The notes below the pieces were generated by a model. That model searched no databases and was not told the origin of the DNA. It saw nothing but the letters and a program-made list of their open reading frames with translations. Shown one piece after another: positions 1 to 6,983 of a stretch of 30,737 bases of DNA. How positions within the stretch are numbered: position 1 is the stretch's first letter; every line of letters begins with the position of its first letter. The position numbers were made by a program, and so were the translations under genes. This DNA comes from JAIVJM01 sp035761505 (GTDB lineage Bacteria > Acidobacteriota > Blastocatellia > Pyrinomonadales > Pyrinomonadaceae). Location of the stretch: contig DASTQX010000313.1 of assembly GCA_035761505.1 (NCBI GenBank), positions 1 through 30,737 of the forward strand, read 5' to 3'.

Positions 1-1
1 A

Positions 2-121
2 GAGTCGAAGCGGGTGGACGCGCAGGGCAACCGTTTCCGCTACCGCGCCCAAGTTGACGACGCGAAGGGGTTGAAGGTGAATCGCTGGGCGTGGGACGTG
101 TTCCTCGTCCGGGGACAGTAG
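2..121 (+). CDS. C-terminal end of an unidentified protein (5' truncated)
   Basis: An open frame enters from the left edge and ends at a TAG at 119-121, giving about 39 residues that finish RWAWDVFLVRGQ. Codon use (G/C third positions) matches the rest of the window, so this is probably the true end of a gene that starts outside. The visible tail is rich in Arg, Asp and aromatic residues with no recognisable motif. I do not identify the family. The gene is followed at once by the 21-bp repeat array. Confidence 0.6.
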   Translation, partial: ESKRVDAQGNRFRYRAQVDDAKGLKVNRWAWDVFLVRGQ

Positions 122-159
122 CCGGGGCCGCCCCGTCGAGCGGCCCGCCCGGCGGGTAC

Positions 160-642
160 GACATACTCATCAACGGTTATGTCATTCCCACGCGCGGGTA
201 TGACGTTCCCACACGCGGGCATTAAATACCCACGCCGCGGAACGTCATACCCATGCCTCGGTATTAAATACCCGCCCGTCGGCATTAAATACTCTCGCAT
301 GGGAATCAAATACCCGCGCCTCGGTATTCAATACTCTCGCGCGGGCATTACATACTCTCGCGCGGGTATTCAATACTCACGCGAGAGTATTCAATACTCT
401 CGCCCGCGCATTACATACTCACGCGAGAGTATGTAATGCGCGGGCGTGCACAAAGGATAATCACGGGTGATGATGACCTCATCATGCGCGCGCAGAAGAT
501 AATCACGGATGATTATGACGTAATCACGCGTGCTGAGAAGATAATCACGCGCGCACAGAGGATAATCACGGGTGATTATAAAGTAATCACGGGTGCGCAG
601 AACGTAAGCGCGGGTGCTCGGAGGATAATCACGCGTGTTTAA
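160..642. repeat. Palindromic 21-bp minisatellite, 23 units
   Basis: Twenty-three consecutive units of exactly 21 bp run without a register slip. Units 160-432 (13 copies) follow the core ATACYCNCGCGNGRGTAT and units 454-642 (9 copies) follow ATAATCACGCGTGATTAT or half of it; 433-453 is a transition unit. Both cores are self-complementary and centred on CGCG, so each unit is a palindrome plus a 3-nt linker. Copies are degenerate, so this is an old or selected array, not a fresh slippage product. Because 21 is divisible by three and the units lack stops in several frames, the array creates spurious heptapeptide-repeat ORFs on both strands. It ends 34 bp before the -35 box of the next promoter. 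Confidence 0.9.
401..446. repeat. Perfect 20-bp inverted repeat at the junction of the two array types
   Basis: Bases 401-420 are the exact reverse complement of 427-446, with a 6-nt loop (421-426, ACGCGA). The structure spans the last type-A units and the transition unit. It has no T-tract after it, so it is not an obvious intrinsic terminator. It is far longer than the palindrome in any single unit. Confidence 0.9.
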
Positions 643-676
643 GGCTTGGGGCGGCGGGTTGACGGCGTGCATGTCG

Positions 677-706
677 TTGACACCGTGGCGCGCGTGTTCC
701 TATCAT
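677..706 (+). promoter_or_regulatory. Sigma-70-type promoter for the PD40 lipoprotein gene
   Basis: TTGACA (677-682, perfect -35) and TATCAT (701-706, 5/6 match to the -10) are 18 bp apart. Transcription would begin near 713 and leave a leader of about 78 nt, which contains an 18-bp alternating purine-pyrimidine run (753-770). The 21-bp array lies directly upstream. Confidence 0.6.
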
Positions 707-790
707 CGCCTTTTGGAATCGGGACACAGCAGACAGAGGGGGGCGGCCTGTGGCGCGCGCGCGCGCGCGTGGGGCGCGGGAAGGTTTCGG

Positions 791-2080
791 ATGCGGAGAC
801 GTGTGGGAGATTTCTTGAGAGAGGGGCGGGCGGCGGCGCTCGTCGTGCTGCTGGCGGGCCTCTCTTTCGCGGGCTGCCGCGCCGCGCAGGACGCCTTGAG
901 CGTGAGGCCGAAGACCCTGCGCGACGTGCCCGCCGCGCGCCTCGCCTTCCGCTTCGAGCCGGACTTGCCGGAAGAGAGCCTGCCCGAATCCTTGAAGAAG
1001 GAGGAGGCCGAGGAGTTGTTGGCGGGCATCAAGGCCGACTTCGAGACGCGGCGCGGGAACACCGAGGCTCTGATGCGCACCGTGCTCTCGCCCACGGGGC
1101 AGCGCGCGCTCGCGCTCTACGGGACGAGCGAGACGGACACCGACTTCCGCATAGACCTCTACGGCTCGGCGGGCAACTTCGTCCGCAACGTCCTGCCGCC
1201 GGACTTGACGGGCGTCTTCCCCGCCGAGGTCGAGTGGTCGCCCGACGGCTCGCGCATCGCCTTCAGCGGCATCCGCAGCGCCTCGGCGCAGGCCACGCCG
1301 ACGCCCCCGGACGCGCTCGCGCCGCCCGACCCGGCGGGCGCGCTGCCGCCTCCCGCCGACCCTTCGGTCGCGCTCACGCCGACGCCCGTCGCGCCCATCA
1401 TCCCCGCCGTCCAGACCTTCAAGACCGAGCAGATTTACGTCGGCAACAGCGACGGCTTCGACCTCCGCCCCCTGACGACGAAGGAAGGGCTCATCTACTT
1501 CAAGCTCTCATGGTCGCCCGACGGTCAGGCCATCGCCGCGCTCGCCTGCCGCGAAGACGAATGGGAGTCGCGCAAGGCGCAGGGCAAAGCCCCGGCGGGC
1601 CGCCCGCGCATCGTCACGCTCGAAGGCGAGGAGCGTTTGCTCGACGACCGCCTGACCGACGTGGCCCCGGTCTGGTCGCCCGACGGCTCGAAGGTGGCGA
1701 CGGCCTTCGACTTCGACGTGGCCGTCTATGACGCCGCCGGGGGCGCGCCCACCGCCGCCGCCCTCCCGCTCGCCGAGACGTTGCGCGCCGCCTCGAAGGA
1801 TTACGACCGGAGGCTCTTGCAGAAGGAGGACGCGGGCGCGTCGCCGCCGGGCGGCGAGGCGAACACGCAGGGCGCGGCGGCGGCGACGCCGCAGCCCTCG
1901 ACGGGCGAGGAGGTCATCATCTCTCTCAATCCCTTCGTCCGCCTCGAATGGTTCGAGCCCGAAACCCTCTTCGCGCAGACGGCCTACGTCCGCTACTTCG
2001 CCAACGAGCCGATGCCCGTCGTGAGCTACAAACGCTGGCACGTCCTGCGCCTCTCCCCGCAAGCCGCGCTCCTCGAATGA
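791..2080 (+). CDS. Lipoprotein with PD40 (TolB-like) beta-propeller repeats
   Basis: The 429-residue product starts at ATG 791 behind a GGGAAGG ribosome site (778-784); an upstream extension in the same frame has no such site and would bury the signal peptide. Residues 1-28 form a lipoprotein signal peptide with lipobox FAG-C, placing Cys29 as the acylated residue, so it is membrane-anchored and exposed outside the cytoplasm. Three WSPDG motifs (149-153, 241-245, 295-299) mark PD40 propeller blades, as in TolB C-terminal domains. A Pro/Ala-rich low-complexity stretch (about 163-205) interrupts the blades, and a second one lies near 345-375. The number of recognisable blades is small for a closed propeller. 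The specific role is unknown; a scaffold or binding role is inferred from the fold. Confidence 0.8.
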   Translation: MRRRVGDFLREGRAAALVVLLAGLSFAGCRAAQDALSVRPKTLRDVPAARLAFRFEPDLPEESLPESLKKEEAEELLAGIKADFETRRGNTEALMRTVLSPTGQRALALYGTSETDTDFRIDLYGSAGNFVRNVLPPDLTGVFPAEVEWSPDGSRIAFSGIRSASAQATPTPPDALAPPDPAGALPPPADPSVALTPTPVAPIIPAVQTFKTEQIYVGNSDGFDLRPLTTKEGLIYFKLSWSPDGQAIAALACREDEWESRKAQGKAPAGRPRIVTLEGEERLLDDRLTDVAPVWSPDGSKVATAFDFDVAVYDAAGGAPTAAALPLAETLRAASKDYDRRLLQKEDAGASPPGGEANTQGAAAATPQPSTGEEVIISLNPFVRLEWFEPETLFAQTAYVRYFANEPMPVVSYKRWHVLRLSPQAALLE

Positions 2081-2182
2081 CGGACGCCGCGCGAAGCCCC
2101 GCGCCCGAAATAATTTTTCCTTGAGACGCCTCGCCGCCACAACTCTTTCATTCATCCGACGGAAAGGAGTCATCCCCCGCAA

Positions 2183-2743
2183 ATGATTTACAACAGCATC
2201 GCGGAAATCTACGAAGCCAACGACCGCGCGCGCGCCCGCCTCTTCCGGAGCGTCGAAGGCTTGGGCGAGGCCGCGCAGACTTCCCGCCCCGCGCCCGGCA
2301 AGTGGTCAATCGCCGAAGTCCTCGAACACGTCTCGCTCGTCGAGTCCAACGTCCTGCGCCTCCTTCAAATCTCCCTCCGTAAGGCCGACGCGGCGGGCAG
2401 CGGCGACAGGCCGGAGGGCGAGCCCTTCGCCGCCGTCTCCATCAAGGAGTTCGTCGAGCAGGCCGCGACGCGCAAGTACCAATCGCCGGAGGCGGCCATC
2501 CCCACCGGCTCCGCGACCGTCGCCGACTCGCGCGCCCGCCTCGAAGCGACGCGCGCCGCGCTCGACTCGCTCCGCCCCCTCGTCGAGCGTCTGGACTGTA
2601 CCCGCATGCTCTACCCGCACCCCGCCTTCGGCCCCTTGAACCTCTACCAGTGGCTCGCCTTCATCGGCGTCCACCAGTCCCGCCATCGCCAACAGATCGA
2701 AGCCCTCAAAGAGACCCTCAACGCCCCCGCCCACACCAACTGA
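2183..2743 (+). CDS. DinB/YfiT-family four-helix metalloprotein
   Basis: The 186-residue protein is all-helical in appearance and has the features of the DinB_2 superfamily: an N-terminal helix, a GKWSIAEVLEHV motif with His49, and a late HQSRHRQQ motif with His164 and His168. In this superfamily three His residues from different helices bind a divalent metal. Members include damage-inducible proteins and thiol-dependent transferases using bacillithiol or mycothiol; the reaction here cannot be told. GGAAAGGAG at 2161-2169 is a strong ribosome site, though the 13-nt spacing is long. It stands alone between the lipoprotein gene and the tRNA gene. Length is normal for the family (about 150-190). 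Confidence 0.82.
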   Translation: MIYNSIAEIYEANDRARARLFRSVEGLGEAAQTSRPAPGKWSIAEVLEHVSLVESNVLRLLQISLRKADAAGSGDRPEGEPFAAVSIKEFVEQAATRKYQSPEAAIPTGSATVADSRARLEATRAALDSLRPLVERLDCTRMLYPHPAFGPLNLYQWLAFIGVHQSRHRQQIEALKETLNAPAHTN

Positions 2744-2771
2744 CAACCACCGCCCACCGCCCACAACCCCC

Positions 2772-2797
2772 GGAGGGCCGCACGCTTGCGGCCCTCC
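2772..2797 (+). terminator. Hairpin after the DinB-family gene, overlapping the tRNA promoter -35
   Basis: GGAGGGCCGC (2772-2781) pairs perfectly with 2788-2797 around the loop ACGCTT. There is no clear T-tract, so termination is uncertain. The right arm contains the proposed -35 element of the tRNA promoter. Confidence 0.45.
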
Positions 2798-2814
2798 CGG
2801 TCGAACCTTATAAT
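2786..2814 (+). promoter_or_regulatory. Promoter of the tRNA gene
   Basis: A perfect TATAAT -10 (2809-2814) lies 17 bp after TTGCGG (2786-2791, weak -35). The start site would be near 2821, giving a 19-nt leader before the mature tRNA 5' end. Confidence 0.6.
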
Positions 2815-2839
2815 CAGCCTCGCACTTCTCAGATTTCAC

Positions 2840-2913
<74 letters not shown>

Positions 2914-2973
2914 TCTTTCCATCTTCGGCCAGATCGCGGCACACCCTATAAATAACCAAGAGCGAGTAAAGCG

Positions 2974-4089
2974 ATGACTAATAAAAGCACAGTCGGCATC
3001 GGCATCATCGGGACGGGGTTCGCGCGGACGACGCAGATTCCGGGTTTCCGTGCGTGCGCGGGTGCGCGGGTGGTGGCGATTGCGAGCGGGCACAGGGAGA
3101 ACGCCGAGCGCGTGGCGCGGGAGTTCGAGATACCCGTGGCGGCGGGCGACTGGCGTGAGGTCGTCGCGCGCGAGGACGTTGACTTGGTGAGCATCGTGAC
3201 GCCGCCGGTGACGCACGCGGAGATGACGCTGGCGGCGCTCGCGGCGGGGAAGGCCGTGTTGTGCGAGAAGCCTCTGGCGATGGACGCGGCGGAGACCGAA
3301 GCGATGCGCGCGCGCGCGAGGGAGTCGGGGCTTCTGGCGCTCGTGGATCACGAGCTAAGGTTTCTGCCCGCGCGGCGGCGGATGCGCGAGTTGATCGCGG
3401 GCGGCGAGATTGGAGAGGTGCATCACGCGAAATTTTTGTATCGCGCGGACGCGCGCGCCGATAAGCAACGGGCCTGGAACTGGTGGTCTGACCGCGCGGC
3501 GGGAGGCGGCATTCTGGGGGCCATCGGCTCGCATGCGGTGGACACTCTGCATTGGGTTCTGGGCGCGCATGTCTCGCACGTCACGGGCTTGCTGGCGACG
3601 CACTTCAAGGAGCGGCCCGACCCGCAGAGCGAAGGTGTGAAGGCGGTCACGTCCGACGACGAGGCGCTCATGGTCTTGAACTTTTCGGGCGGGGGGATGA
3701 CGAGAGGGGCGACCGGGCTCGTCTCTCTGTCGGTGGTGGAGATGGGGCGGAGCGAGCACGTTTTGGAAGTCTTCGGGTCGGAGGGCGGCTTGCGCGCGGC
3801 GGGCGCGGATGGGCTCTGGCACTCGCGCGTGGGCGAGGGCGAGTGGCGGAAGGTCGAGACGGAGGAAGCGCCGCTCGCCGAGGGCTTGCGCGACAGCGAG
3901 TGGGCGCGCGGCTTCACCGTCTTCGCGCGCGAGATCGTCGGGGCGCTGCGCGAGGGGCGCAGCGTCGTCGAGGGCGCGGCCACCTTCGATGACGGCCACC
4001 GCACGCAACTCGTCCTCGACGCCGCGCGCGATTCGCACGCGAGCGGCTGCCGGGTGAGCATCAAGGAAGAAGTGTTGAGTGATGAGTAA
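2974..4089 (+). CDS. Gfo/Idh/MocA-family NAD(P)-dependent oxidoreductase
   Basis: A 371-residue protein of the usual family length. Residues 7-17 (VGIGIIGTGFA) form the N-terminal Rossmann dinucleotide-binding loop, and CEKPLA (97-102) carries the conserved EKP motif whose Lys99 normally acts near the substrate and nicotinamide. The second alpha/beta domain contains GAIGSHAVDTLHW (182-194), matching the family's Asp/His catalytic segment. Such enzymes oxidise or reduce hydroxyl groups of sugars, inositols and related compounds; the substrate is unknown. A TATAAA at 2947-2952 could be its -10 but lacks a good -35. The last codons (near 4069-4089) resemble the edge of the repeat that follows and includes the stop codon, so the C-terminus may have been altered by the repeat. 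Confidence 0.88.
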   Translation: MTNKSTVGIGIIGTGFARTTQIPGFRACAGARVVAIASGHRENAERVAREFEIPVAAGDWREVVAREDVDLVSIVTPPVTHAEMTLAALAAGKAVLCEKPLAMDAAETEAMRARARESGLLALVDHELRFLPARRRMRELIAGGEIGEVHHAKFLYRADARADKQRAWNWWSDRAAGGGILGAIGSHAVDTLHWVLGAHVSHVTGLLATHFKERPDPQSEGVKAVTSDDEALMVLNFSGGGMTRGATGLVSLSVVEMGRSEHVLEVFGSEGGLRAAGADGLWHSRVGEGEWRKVETEEAPLAEGLRDSEWARGFTVFAREIVGALREGRSVVEGAATFDDGHRTQLVLDAARDSHASGCRVSIKEEVLSDE

Positions 4090-4193
4090 GTCAGGAGTCA
4101 GAAGTCAGGAGTCAGGAGTCAGAATCCAGAAGCCGGAATGAAAAGGCGGCGGCTTCCTTCTTCTGGCTCCTGAGTTCTGACTCCTGCTTACTC
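4084..4193. repeat. Inverted repeat with GTCAGGA heptamer arms (copy 1)
   Basis: The left arm starts GAGTAAG at 4084 and continues as tandem 7-mers of type GTCAGRA. The right arm ends CTTACTC at 4193 and is its near-complement (TTCTGACTCCTG). The two form a long imperfect hairpin of roughly 33 bp around a central spacer. The left arm contains the stop codon of the upstream gene (4087-4089) and the right arm ends 26 bp before the next ATG. A close relative is at 6832-6933. Confidence 0.85.
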
Positions 4194-4219
4194 ATCGTTA
4201 GTCTTATCGGGAAGATGAG

Positions 4220-5419
4220 ATGAGGAAGAAAATAGTGCTCGGCCTTCTGCTCTGCGTGGTGTTGGGGGCGGGCGCGTTCTTCTTCGTGGTGCCGTCGGTG
4301 GTGGAGAGGCAGGTAAACGTGACGCTGCGGCGAGCGCCTTACGAGGCGTCGGAGCGCGGGCGGGCGTTGCACGGGACGCTCTTCGTCGCCGATTTGCACG
4401 CGGACTCGCTTTTGTGGAACAGGGACTTGCTTGAGCGCGCGGGGCGGGGGCACGTGGACGTGCCGAGGCTCTCGGAGGGGAACGTCGCACTTCAGTTCTT
4501 CACGGCGGTGACGAAGGTGCCGTTCGGGTCGAACTACGAGAGCAACGCGGGCGACACGGACAAGGTGACGCCGCTCGTCGTCGCCGAGCGCTGGCCCTTC
4601 AGGGCGTGGGGCAGTTTGTTGGAGCGCGCGTTGTTTCAATCGGAAAAGCTGCACAACGCGGCGGCGCGCTCCGGGGGCAGACTCTTCATCATCAAGACGG
4701 CGGGCGACCTCGCGCGTTATCTCGAACTGAGGGCGGCGAGGCAAAGCGCCGGCGGGGCGGTGCAGGGCGAAACGTCGCCGCCGGTCGCCACCGTCCTCGG
4801 CGTCGAGGGCGCGCACGCGCTCGAAGGCGAAGTCGGGAACGTGGATGTGCTCTTCGAGGCGGGCTTCCGCATGATGGCCCCGACGCACTTCTTCGATAAC
4901 GAGTGGGGCGGCTCGGCGCACGGCACGCGCAAAGGCGGCCTCACGGCGAAGGGGCGCGAGATGGTTCGGCGGATGGAGGCGCGCGGGATGCTCGTTGATC
5001 TGGCGCACGCGTCCGAAGAGACTTTCGGCGACGTGCTCAAGTTGGCGACGCGGCCCGTCGTCGTCTCGCACACGGGCGTGCGGGGCACCTGCGACAACGC
5101 GCGCAACCTGAGCGACGAGCAGTTACGCGGGGTAGCGGCGACGGGCGGCGTGGTCGGCGTCGGCTTCTGGGACGCCGCGACGTGCGGCACGGACGCGCGC
5201 TCCATCGCGCGCTCCATCCGGCACGCGGCGACGGTCGCGGGCGCGCGGCACGTCGCGCTCGGCTCGGACTTCGACGGGGCCGTGACCGTGCCCTTCGATA
5301 CGGCGGGGCTGGTCGAGTTGACGGACGCGCTCCTCGCCGAAGGCTTCGACGAAGAAGAGGTCGCGTTGATTATGGGCGGGAACGTCCGGCGCGTGCTGTC
5401 GGAGACGTTGCCTCATTAA
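4220..5419 (+). CDS. Membrane dipeptidase, peptidase family M19
   Basis: The 399-residue enzyme has an N-terminal hydrophobic segment (5-25) that anchors or exports it. The M19 (renal-dipeptidase-like) zinc site is complete: His60-x-Asp62 (DLHADSLLW), bridging Glu196 (GVEGAHALEG), His263 (DLAHAS) and His284 (VSHTG); GSDFDG (348-353) supplies the late conserved Asp. Family members hydrolyse dipeptides, including some with a D-residue, and related enzymes act on beta-lactams. The start is ATG 4220 after GGGAAG; an ATG five bases earlier is out of frame. It is followed 17 nt later by an amidase gene in the same direction, so the two are probably co-transcribed. Confidence 0.9.
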   Translation: MRKKIVLGLLLCVVLGAGAFFFVVPSVVERQVNVTLRRAPYEASERGRALHGTLFVADLHADSLLWNRDLLERAGRGHVDVPRLSEGNVALQFFTAVTKVPFGSNYESNAGDTDKVTPLVVAERWPFRAWGSLLERALFQSEKLHNAAARSGGRLFIIKTAGDLARYLELRAARQSAGGAVQGETSPPVATVLGVEGAHALEGEVGNVDVLFEAGFRMMAPTHFFDNEWGGSAHGTRKGGLTAKGREMVRRMEARGMLVDLAHASEETFGDVLKLATRPVVVSHTGVRGTCDNARNLSDEQLRGVAATGGVVGVGFWDAATCGTDARSIARSIRHAATVAGARHVALGSDFDGAVTVPFDTAGLVELTDALLAEGFDEEEVALIMGGNVRRVLSETLPH

Positions 5420-5436
5420 GTGCGGGAGAGAAAATC

Positions 5437-6831
5437 ATGGACGAAATCATCTACGCGTCGGCGACGGAGTTGGCGCGCGCGATTCGGCAAAAGGAAGTCT
5501 CTTCGGAAGAGGTCGTGGGCGCGTACCTCAAGCGCATCGAGGAGGTCAACCCGCAACTCAACGCGGTCGTGCATCTGACGGCGGAGTCGGCGCGGAGAGA
5601 AGCGCGCGAGGCGGACGCGGCGCTCGCGCGCGGCGAGTCGAAGGGCGTTTTGCACGGCGTCCCGGTGACGATTAAGGATGCGTTCGAGACGGCGGGCGTC
5701 GTCTCGTGCGGCGGGACGAAGGGGCGCGCGGAGTTCGTGCCGGAACAGGACGCGGAAGGCGTCGCGCGCCTGCGCGCGGCGGGCGCGATCATGCTCGGCA
5801 AGACGAACGTGCCGGAAGCCTCGCTCGCCTTCGAGAGCGACAATCTCGTCTATGGGCAGACGAAGAACCCTTACGACCTGAGCCGCACGCCGGGCGGTTC
5901 GAGCGGCGGCGAGGGCGCGGCCATCGCTTCGGGGATGTCGCCGCTCGGTCTGGGGAGCGACGCGGGCGGGAGCATCCGCCTGCCCGCGCACTTCTGCGGC
6001 ATCGCGGGTATCAAGCCGACCACGGGCCGCACGCCGCGCACGGGACACTTCCCGCCGTTCGGCGGCCTCGCCGACTCGCTCTGCCAGATCGGGCCTCTGG
6101 CGCGGCGCGTCGAAGACCTCGCGCTCGCGCTCCCGTTGCTGTGCGGCCCGGACTGGCGAGACCCTTCGGTCGTCCCCGCGCCGCTCGGCGACCCGTCGAA
6201 GGTGGAACTCAAACATTTGCGCGTCGCCTTCCACACCGACAACGGCATCATCTCGCCGACGCCGGAAATCGCCGGAGTCGTCCGCGACGCGGCGCGCGCG
6301 CTCGAAGAGGCGGGCGCGACCATCGAAGAGGTGCGCCCGCCCGTGCTCGAACAGGCTTACGAAATCCTCCTCGGACTCTTCGGCGCGGACGGCGGCGCGG
6401 GACTTCAGATGCTTCTCCTGATGTGCGGCACGGACGAGAAGCACGCGCTCATGCAACGCCTCTTGGAAATCATGGGCAGCCGCACGCTCACGACGGCGGA
6501 CGTGACCGGCATCGTCTTCCAGTGGGACATGTACCGCTCGGCGATGCTCGCCTTTATGGAGGGTTACGACCTCATCCTGTGCCCGCCGTGCGCGCGGCCC
6601 GCGATGCCGCACGGGACGACTTATGACGAAGAGAGCCTGCCCGCCTTCAGCTACACGATGATCTACAACCTGACGGGCTGGCCCGGCGCGGTCGTGCGCG
6701 GCGGCACTTCGCCCGAAGGGCTTCCCATCGGCGTCCAAGCGGTCGCGCGCCCGTGGCGCGAGGACGTAGCACTCGCCGTCGCCGCGCACCTCGAAACGGC
6801 GCTCGGCGGCTGGCAACGCCCGCGGCTTTGA
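5437..6831 (+). CDS. Amidase-signature-family amidase
   Basis: The 464-residue protein starts at ATG 5437 behind GGGAGAG; a longer reading in the same frame overlaps the dipeptidase gene and is arginine-rich shadow sequence. The Ser-cisSer-Lys triad is present: Lys80 (PVTIKDAF), Ser155 in GGSSGG (153-158), and nucleophile Ser179 in DAGGSIRLPA (175-184). The family hydrolyses carboxamides and includes GatA, acylamidases and fatty-acid amide hydrolases. The lack of gatB/gatC nearby and the catabolic neighbourhood argue against a GatCAB role, but this is inference. No signal peptide is visible, so it should be cytoplasmic. Confidence 0.88.
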   Translation: MDEIIYASATELARAIRQKEVSSEEVVGAYLKRIEEVNPQLNAVVHLTAESARREAREADAALARGESKGVLHGVPVTIKDAFETAGVVSCGGTKGRAEFVPEQDAEGVARLRAAGAIMLGKTNVPEASLAFESDNLVYGQTKNPYDLSRTPGGSSGGEGAAIASGMSPLGLGSDAGGSIRLPAHFCGIAGIKPTTGRTPRTGHFPPFGGLADSLCQIGPLARRVEDLALALPLLCGPDWRDPSVVPAPLGDPSKVELKHLRVAFHTDNGIISPTPEIAGVVRDAARALEEAGATIEEVRPPVLEQAYEILLGLFGADGGAGLQMLLLMCGTDEKHALMQRLLEIMGSRTLTTADVTGIVFQWDMYRSAMLAFMEGYDLILCPPCARPAMPHGTTYDEESLPAFSYTMIYNLTGWPGAVVRGGTSPEGLPIGVQAVARPWREDVALAVAAHLETALGGWQRPRL

Positions 6832-6933
6832 AAGGAGTCAGGAGCCAGAGGTCAGAATCCAGGAGTCAGAATAAAGATGTTGCCGCCTCTCCCTCTCTCC
6901 TTCTGGATTCTGACTTCTGACTCCTGACTCCTG
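6832..6933. repeat. Inverted repeat with GTCAGGA heptamer arms (copy 2)
   Basis: The left arm (from 6832) begins AAGGAGTCAGGAG and the right arm (ending 6933) is its near-complement, with GTCAGAATCCAG shared exactly between strands. Arms are about 33 nt with four mismatches around a central spacer. The element starts immediately after the amidase stop codon and lies upstream of hydantoinase A. It is the same family as 4084-4193. Confidence 0.85.
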
Positions 6934-6983
6934 TCGTTCATTCAACATTCCACATTCATCATTTCTTCTCTATATTCGGCTCG

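Noticed and set aside
160..642. Possible CRISPR array
   Set aside because: Units are contiguous 21-mers with no spacers, and no cas gene is present.
40..672. Overlapping ORFs on both strands with heptapeptide repeats such as GIKYSRA or TRDYPLC
   Set aside because: They are translations of the 21-bp array, whose period is divisible by three and lacks stops in several frames. Both strands and several frames are open at once and no ribosome site is evident.
5182..5436. N-terminal extension of the amidase into the dipeptidase gene
   Set aside because: It is Arg-rich out-of-frame sequence of the dipeptidase. ATG 5437 has a good ribosome site and gives the normal family length.
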